From: Thermoplasmata archaeon
GTDB taxonomy: Archaea; Thermoplasmatota; Thermoplasmata; Lutacidiplasmatales; UBA184
Length of the DNA stretch: 64,000 nt
Direction: 5' to 3'
Assembly: GCA_022750195.1 (NCBI GenBank)
Contig: JAKIWE010000003.1
Span: forward strand, 124,001-188,000
The notes beneath the pieces are model-generated. The model had not been told where the DNA came from, made no database searches, and saw nothing but the letters and a program-made list of their open reading frames with translations. Position numbers and translations under genes: made by a program. This document shows positions 59,988 to 64,000 of the stretch, piece by piece. How positions within the stretch are numbered: the first letter of the stretch is position 1; every line of letters starts with the position of its first letter.

Positions 59988-61031
59988 TCAGTGCGGAGGG
60001 GGGGCTGCGCTGCCTCTCCCGGGGAAACGGCCGAGGAGGGTCGCGGCGACGACCAACACGACCCCGAGCCCCAGCAGGGCACCGCCGCCCTCCAGGAGCT
60101 CGGGCGCGACGATGGTGGTGCTCGGAGTCGACACGGCGGGGACCGGGAGACCGACGTACAGGTAGCCGTCCATCCCGTTCGCGAAGTGCCCTTCGACCTC
60201 GCAGATGAACTCGTAGACCCCGGGCTTGGTGACGGTGAAGTTCGCCCAGACCGAGGTGCCCGGGTTGGGGAGGGAGACGTTCGCCGCGGGCGGCGCGGTC
60301 TTGAAGGTAGCGTAGAAGGAGGTGGGGCTGAGCGTCACGTTCGGCTGGGACTCGATCGTGAAGCTGTGCGGAAGGCTCCCGACATTCGTCACCAGCACGT
60401 CGATCGCCGCGGGGTAGTGGGTCGGCTGGGCCCCGAGCAGGTCCGGCACGAAGCTCAGGGACTGCGTGGCATTGGTGCCGAGCACGACCCCCGGGCCGGT
60501 CGGGGCTCCCGTCACGTTGAGAAAGCCGGCCATCCCCGCTTGGAACTGGTACGGCACGAGGGAGACGAACTCGAAGGCCAGCCCGGCGGCCGTCGCAGGA
60601 AGCGTCACGTTCGCGAAGCGGGAGGCCCCGGGGGGCAACGAGAGGTTCAGCCAGCTCCCATTCTTCTGGAAGTAGTGGTCGAGCGCGGCCGGGGAGAGGC
60701 TCCGCGGCAGGATGACCGAGCCGTTCGTGGAGAGCGTGAAGGTGTGGTTGTAGGCGCCCTGGTTGACGAGGTGGAACGCGACCCGGTCGCCGGCGGGCGC
60801 GGAGAGCCCGTTCGGTACGAACGCCGGGGCGTCCGTGGCGTTCACGGTCAGGTTCACCATTCCGCCCGCGCCTCCGCCGCCTCCTCCCCCGGTCGACTCG
60901 GCATGGACTCGAGCGTTGGGCGCGTGGGCGGCGGGGGCCAAGAGGAGTCCCAGCATCAGCGTCAGTACCCCGAACGCGACGAGCGCATGCCCGGCGCTGG
61001 CGAGCCTCGAAGCACGGGGAGAATGCGACAC
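59988..61031 (-). CDS. Two-domain cupredoxin with a degenerate first domain
   Basis: A 347-residue exported protein with signal (residues 15-36), a Gly-rich linker, two cupredoxin domains and a C-terminal anchor helix. The second domain has all ligands: H222 (LPHSF), C277, H282 and M287 in ICEVEGHFANGM. The first keeps H95 and M167, but its Cys and His are replaced by S157 and Q162 in FVSLVPYQFQAGM, so it should not bind type 1 copper. It follows the giant gene upstream on the same strand with a 65-base gap. Confidence 0.87.
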   Translation of the reverse strand: MSHSPRASRLASAGHALVAFGVLTLMLGLLLAPAAHAPNARVHAESTGGGGGGGAGGMVNLTVNATDAPAFVPNGLSAPAGDRVAFHLVNQGAYNHTFTLSTNGSVILPRSLSPAALDHYFQKNGSWLNLSLPPGASRFANVTLPATAAGLAFEFVSLVPYQFQAGMAGFLNVTGAPTGPGVVLGTNATQSLSFVPDLLGAQPTHYPAAIDVLVTNVGSLPHSFTIESQPNVTLSPTSFYATFKTAPPAANVSLPNPGTSVWANFTVTKPGVYEFICEVEGHFANGMDGYLYVGLPVPAVSTPSTTIVAPELLEGGGALLGLGVVLVVAATLLGRFPGRGSAAPPPH

Positions 61032-61139
61032 CGGCCGGTTCCGCTGGCGCTGGACCTAGGGTCGCTTGATATCGCCTGTGTACGAATCGCCCCCGAGGAG
61101 AGCGAGGTCGCCCGGGATCGAACCGGAGTCGAGCGACGC

Positions 61140-61994
61140 TTACGGCTCCCGCGAGGAGGCCGACGATCCGGCGTTCCCCTCGACGGTCTCGAACCGTCGG
61201 ATGAGCTGCGTCGTGACCTCGAGCAGCGGGTGGTGGGCCGAGCTATCGACCTGGATGTCGTCGAGGGTGTTTAGGTGGTGCTCCTTCGCCTGCTTCTCTA
61301 GCCCGGTCTCCAACACGGCGAACTCCTGGGGCTTGTCGCACGTCAGGATGAACGCCTGGAGCTGGGCGAGCCCCATCTCCCGCGCCGCGAGGGCGCGATG
61401 GTGGCCGTCGATCAGGATCCACAGGTCGCCCTTCTGGAGCACCAGGACGGGTTCGGCGAAGCCCCGCTCGAGCTCGTAGCGCCGGCCCTCGAGCTCGTCC
61501 TCGAAGACCTTCCACTGCGTCGGCTGGAGCCGCTGGATCGGCACGAGCCCGCGCCGGAAGGAGAACGGAAGGTCGTACCGTTCCGCCAGCAGGGTGCGCA
61601 GGGTCTCCGCCTTCGCCGGCGACGCCCGCTCGAAGTGAGAACGGACGATGTCGAGGTTGGAGACGACCCCGCAGAGGCGGCCCTCCGCGTCGGTGATCGG
61701 GAGGTCGCGCAACCCGAACCGGAACATGATCCGGGCGACGTCGTCGAGCGACATCTCCGGCGTCGCCGTGTAGGTCCCGGGCCGCATGATCGTCGCGAGC
61801 GTCGTCTCCTGCCGGTGAACGTTGCGGAGCAGCTCCTTGGCGCTGACGAACCCCACGAGCTTCCGCGAGCCGTCCGTGACGGGCAGCCCGTGGTGGCGGC
61901 TGCGGCTCAGTCGCTCGATCGCTTCGCGGACGGTCGTGCTCTCGTTGAGGTGCTCGACCTCGAGCACCATGTAGTCGCGGACGCGGACCGTCAT
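61140..61994 (-). CDS. CBS-pair protein with ParB/sulfiredoxin-like domain
   Basis: A 284-residue protein from ATG 61994. Residues 1-120 hold two CBS motifs (VRDYMVLEVEHLNESTTV and TIMRPGTYTATPEMSLDDV), which usually bind adenine nucleotides. The C-terminal half carries ILIDGHHRALAA with DGHHR at residues 196-200, the ParB/Srx phosphotransfer or nucleotide site. Related archaeal CBS-ParB proteins are uncharacterised; serine kinase SerK uses the same fold. The start overlaps the isomerase stop (ATGA), tying it to heptose metabolism. Confidence 0.8.
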   Translation of the reverse strand: MTVRVRDYMVLEVEHLNESTTVREAIERLSRSRHHGLPVTDGSRKLVGFVSAKELLRNVHRQETTLATIMRPGTYTATPEMSLDDVARIMFRFGLRDLPITDAEGRLCGVVSNLDIVRSHFERASPAKAETLRTLLAERYDLPFSFRRGLVPIQRLQPTQWKVFEDELEGRRYELERGFAEPVLVLQKGDLWILIDGHHRALAAREMGLAQLQAFILTCDKPQEFAVLETGLEKQAKEHHLNTLDDIQVDSSAHHPLLEVTTQLIRRFETVEGNAGSSASSREP

Positions 61995-62584
61995 CCGGCG
62001 GCGGGCGCGGCGGGGGCCTCGTCGCGCAGGTAGGCGGTCAGGAGGTGGCAGATGATCAGGTGAACGTCCTCGGTGTGTTGCATGCTGTTCGACGGGACGG
62101 AGACGGAGATGTCGACCATCCCCTTGAGCTTCCCACCCCCCAGCCCGGAGAGCCCGATCGTGGTGAGGCCCATCGCTTTCGCCATCTCGATGCCCCGCAG
62201 CACGTTCGGCGAGTTGCCGCTGCCGCTGATCCCGACGGCGACGTCCCCCGTCTGCGCGAGCCCTTTGAGCTGCTCGGAGAAGACCTTCGCGTACTCCGCG
62301 TCGTTCGCCCAGGCGGTGACGCTCTCGACGTTGTCGACGAGCGCGAGGCATTTGAACCGCCGCCCGTCCCCGCGGATCGTCGCCTTGCCGATGTCCACGA
62401 CGAAGTGTGAGGCGGTCGAGGCGCTGCCGCCGTTGCCGAAGAAGTAGATCGTCCTGCCCTCGCCCCGCGCCCGGAGGAGGACGGGGACGATGCGACCGAT
62501 CCCTTCGGCCAGATACGGGTCGGCGAGCGCCGCCCGGGTCTCTTCGACGTACCGGTGCACGTACCGCCCGACCTCTTCCGTCAT
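61991..62584 (-). CDS. gmhA: Sedoheptulose-7-phosphate isomerase (GmhA-like)
   Basis: A 197-residue SIS protein. FFGNGGSASTASHFVVDIGKA is the GmhA family loop, followed by VGISGSGNSPNVLRGIEMA and the late MQHTEDVHLIICHLL with the catalytic Glu and His. It makes D-glycero-D-manno-heptose 7-phosphate. The gene is encoded directly after a heptose-type GHMP kinase (gap of 4 bases), which supports the heptose substrate over a DnaA-associated DiaA role. Confidence 0.88.
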   Translation of the reverse strand: MTEEVGRYVHRYVEETRAALADPYLAEGIGRIVPVLLRARGEGRTIYFFGNGGSASTASHFVVDIGKATIRGDGRRFKCLALVDNVESVTAWANDAEYAKVFSEQLKGLAQTGDVAVGISGSGNSPNVLRGIEMAKAMGLTTIGLSGLGGGKLKGMVDISVSVPSNSMQHTEDVHLIICHLLTAYLRDEAPAAPAAG

Positions 62585-62588
62585 GGTT

Positions 62589-63566
62589 TCACCGTTGGAC
62601 GACCAGGATTCGCGACCCCTCGGGAACGAGCCGCACGGGGAGCCGCTCCATCGGCGAGAGGGCGCGAGCTATTTCATGGCTCTGCCCGGGCGGGTGGAGA
62701 ACGAGCAGAAAGCCGCCGCCGCCGGCCCCGGTGATCTTCCCGCCCCAGGCTCCGGCGGCCTTCGCGCGGGCGTAGAGCCCATCGATCCCCGACGAACTGA
62801 TGCCGGTGGCCAAGGAGCGTTTGAGCGCCCACCCCTCATCGAGGATCGCGCCGAGTCGCGCCCAATCGTGGCGGACCAGGGCGGTGCGCGCCTCCCCAGC
62901 GAGCCCCCGCATCGTCAGCAGGGTTTCCCGGTTCCGCGACGTGCGGGAGTCCTGGTCCTTGAGGATCGTCTCCGCCTGCCGCGTGATCCCGGTGTAGAAC
63001 AGCGACAGGTGTTGGGAGAGTTCCTCCCGCTCGGCGCGGGTGAGCGGGATCGGGTACGCGCGCACCGAATCGTCGGAGTTGAACTCGAAGTACTCCACTC
63101 CCCCGAACGCGGCGATGTACTGGTCCTGCTTGCCGAGAGTCCCCCCCAGGATCTCGATCTCGATCTGGCAGGCCTCTTGCGCGAGTTCGGCGGGGTCCTT
63201 GAGCACCCCCTTGTAGGCATAGAGCGCATTGAGCAGCCCCACCGTCAAGGTCGACGACGAACCTAGGCCGGTGCCCTCCCCCGGGATGTCGGCGATCGTG
63301 TGCACCTCCAGGGTGTCGGTGACGCCGGTGAGGCGCATCGCCTCCCGGAACAGCGGGTGCTGCAGGTCGTCGAGGTTGTCGACGTTCTCCGTACGCGAGT
63401 ACGCCACCCGGATCGACCGGTCGAACTTCGTGTTCACGAGGACGTGAACGTACCGATCGATCGCCGCGCTCGCCACGGCTCCGCCGCCTTCGGAGCGGTA
63501 GAACGACGGGAGGTCCGTGCCCCCGCCGGCGAAGCTGATCCGCAGCGGAGTGCGGGTGATGATCAC
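62589..63566 (-). CDS. hddA: GHMP kinase, D-glycero-D-manno-heptose 7-phosphate kinase-like
   Basis: A 325-residue sugar kinase beginning MIITRTPLRISFAGGGTDLP, the HddA family N-terminus. The GHMP motif is IPGEGTGLGSSSTLTVG near residue 98. The C-terminal GGKITGAGGGGFLL motif is also intact. It phosphorylates C1 of heptose 7-phosphate on the way to an activated nucleotide heptose. It is the first of three overlapping or adjacent genes (kinase, isomerase, CBS-ParB). No guanylyltransferase or phosphatase gene is in the window. Confidence 0.9.
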   Translation of the reverse strand: MIITRTPLRISFAGGGTDLPSFYRSEGGGAVASAAIDRYVHVLVNTKFDRSIRVAYSRTENVDNLDDLQHPLFREAMRLTGVTDTLEVHTIADIPGEGTGLGSSSTLTVGLLNALYAYKGVLKDPAELAQEACQIEIEILGGTLGKQDQYIAAFGGVEYFEFNSDDSVRAYPIPLTRAEREELSQHLSLFYTGITRQAETILKDQDSRTSRNRETLLTMRGLAGEARTALVRHDWARLGAILDEGWALKRSLATGISSSGIDGLYARAKAAGAWGGKITGAGGGGFLLVLHPPGQSHEIARALSPMERLPVRLVPEGSRILVVQR

Positions 63567-63593
63567 GACCCTCGCTGGGCCCCCGTCGGTTCT

Positions 63594-64000
63594 TTACGAT
63601 TGTGTCCCGGCCGAGGCGACGGCGGCCACGACGGGCGCTCCGAGCGGGCGTCGGCTGCCGAAGAACCGACGCGCGGTCGCGGCCAGGTCCCCGAGCGGCT
63701 CGAGCCCGGGCAAGGAGTGTGCGAACAGCGGCGCCCGGCGGTCGAGGATCACGGCGATCCCGCGGTCGTTCTCGGAACGGATCATCCGCCCCATCGCCTG
63801 CAAGATCATCCGCTGGGCCGGTGCGTCGACGCAGTACGCCCAGCCGCGGCCGGTCTTCTGGTCGAGGAACTGACGTAACGCCTCGCGCTTCGCGCTGGGG
63901 CGGGGGTACGGGATGCCGACCACGACCACGGCCTCGAGCTCGTCGTCGGGGAAGTCGACGCCCTCGGCGATCCGGCCGCCCGTGACCCCGAGGAGCGTCC
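63594..64000 (-). CDS. XPD/Rad3-like DNA helicase, C-terminal fragment
   Basis: Only the last 135 residues are in the window; the frame runs off the 64,000 end. The chain reads GGRIAEGVDFPDDELEAVV, then VVVGIPYPRPS, and QAMGRMIRSENDRGIAVILDRR, the motif V and VI region of Rad3/XPD and DinG-type superfamily 2 helicases. Motif VI arginine fingers (GRMIRSE) are intact. The Fe-S domain and Walker motifs lie beyond the window. It probably belongs to DNA repair. Confidence 0.85.
   Translation of the reverse strand, partial: TLLGVTGGRIAEGVDFPDDELEAVVVVGIPYPRPSAKREALRQFLDQKTGRGWAYCVDAPAQRMILQAMGRMIRSENDRGIAVILDRRAPLFAHSLPGLEPLGDLAATARRFFGSRRPLGAPVVAAVASAGTQS

Noticed and set aside
61100-61125. A tRNA-like T-arm (stem TCCGG/CCGGG with loop TTCGATC on the minus strand)
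   Set aside because: No acceptor 5' strand, anticodon arm or D-arm fits upstream; the upstream sequence is the end of the CBS-ParB gene. Probably chance, or at most an attachment-site remnant.

Overview
The window is a dense, GC-rich stretch of archaeal chromosome. The archaeal markers are eL43 followed by Rpo12, the S12-S7-EF-2 operon, eS8, SRP19, RadB, family B DNA polymerase, a GPN-loop GTPase, pyruvoyl-dependent arginine decarboxylase, a fused 2-oxoacid:ferredoxin oxidoreductase alpha subunit, and TATA-type promoters 25-35 bases upstream of many starts. A complete aerobic respiratory locus (cytochrome b, Rieske protein, haem-copper oxidase, haem A synthesis), a three-gene proton-translocating transhydrogenase and copper genes point to an oxygen-respiring lineage, most plausibly a GC-rich Thermoplasmatota archaeon. 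That placement is an inference from gene content; no marker tree was run.

Region by region. 1-5.1 kb: end of eL43, Rpo12, an RNase J-like beta-CASP nuclease, RadB, an alkylguanine methyltransferase and two anchored proteins of unknown role. 5.1-8.5 kb: str operon on the minus strand (S12, S7, EF-2). 8.5-10 kb: a solitary TnpB-type gene inserted just upstream of the str promoter. 10-16.7 kb: GNAT acetyltransferase, family 4 uracil-DNA glycosylase, PolB and the pntAA-pntAB-pntB operon. 16.7-26 kb: EamA transporter, PurM, dihydroorotase, DedA protein, small membrane proteins, a flippase and a GT-C-like membrane protein. 26-39 kb: 2-oxoacid:ferredoxin oxidoreductase, MoaD-MoaE, Mrp, TraB, SIS proteins, GPN GTPase-SRP19, eS8, RNase HII, SCP2, arginine decarboxylase, hexuloisomerase, an endonuclease IV-like protein, Pcm and RlmE.

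39-42 kb: a copper module consisting of a CPx P-type ATPase with an N-terminal YHS domain, a separate 46-residue YHS protein, and a divergent CGNR zinc-finger protein. The shared promoter of the last two carries an inverted repeat that brackets its TATA box. 42.5 kb: tRNA-Pro(GGG). 43.7-54.2 kb: respiratory locus. On the minus strand it runs TatA, TatC, a TatA/B-like protein, a small membrane protein, Rieske, cytochrome b, two small membrane proteins, CoxI, CtaA and CtaB. A cupredoxin lies beside it, and on the plus strand is a CoxII whose two transmembrane helices are encoded by two overlapping reading frames. 54-61 kb: a 1,923-residue surface protein built of beta-sandwich repeats, and a two-domain cupredoxin. 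61-64 kb: CBS-ParB-like protein, sedoheptulose-7-phosphate isomerase and a heptose-type GHMP kinase in one operon, then the end of an XPD/Rad3-like helicase.

The leads most worth following are the TnpB with Gln at the third RuvC acidic position, the split coxII, the EF-2 with altered P-loop and switch I motifs, the TATA-bracketing operator of the copper module, and the respiratory operon that carries its own Tat genes and several unassigned small membrane proteins.
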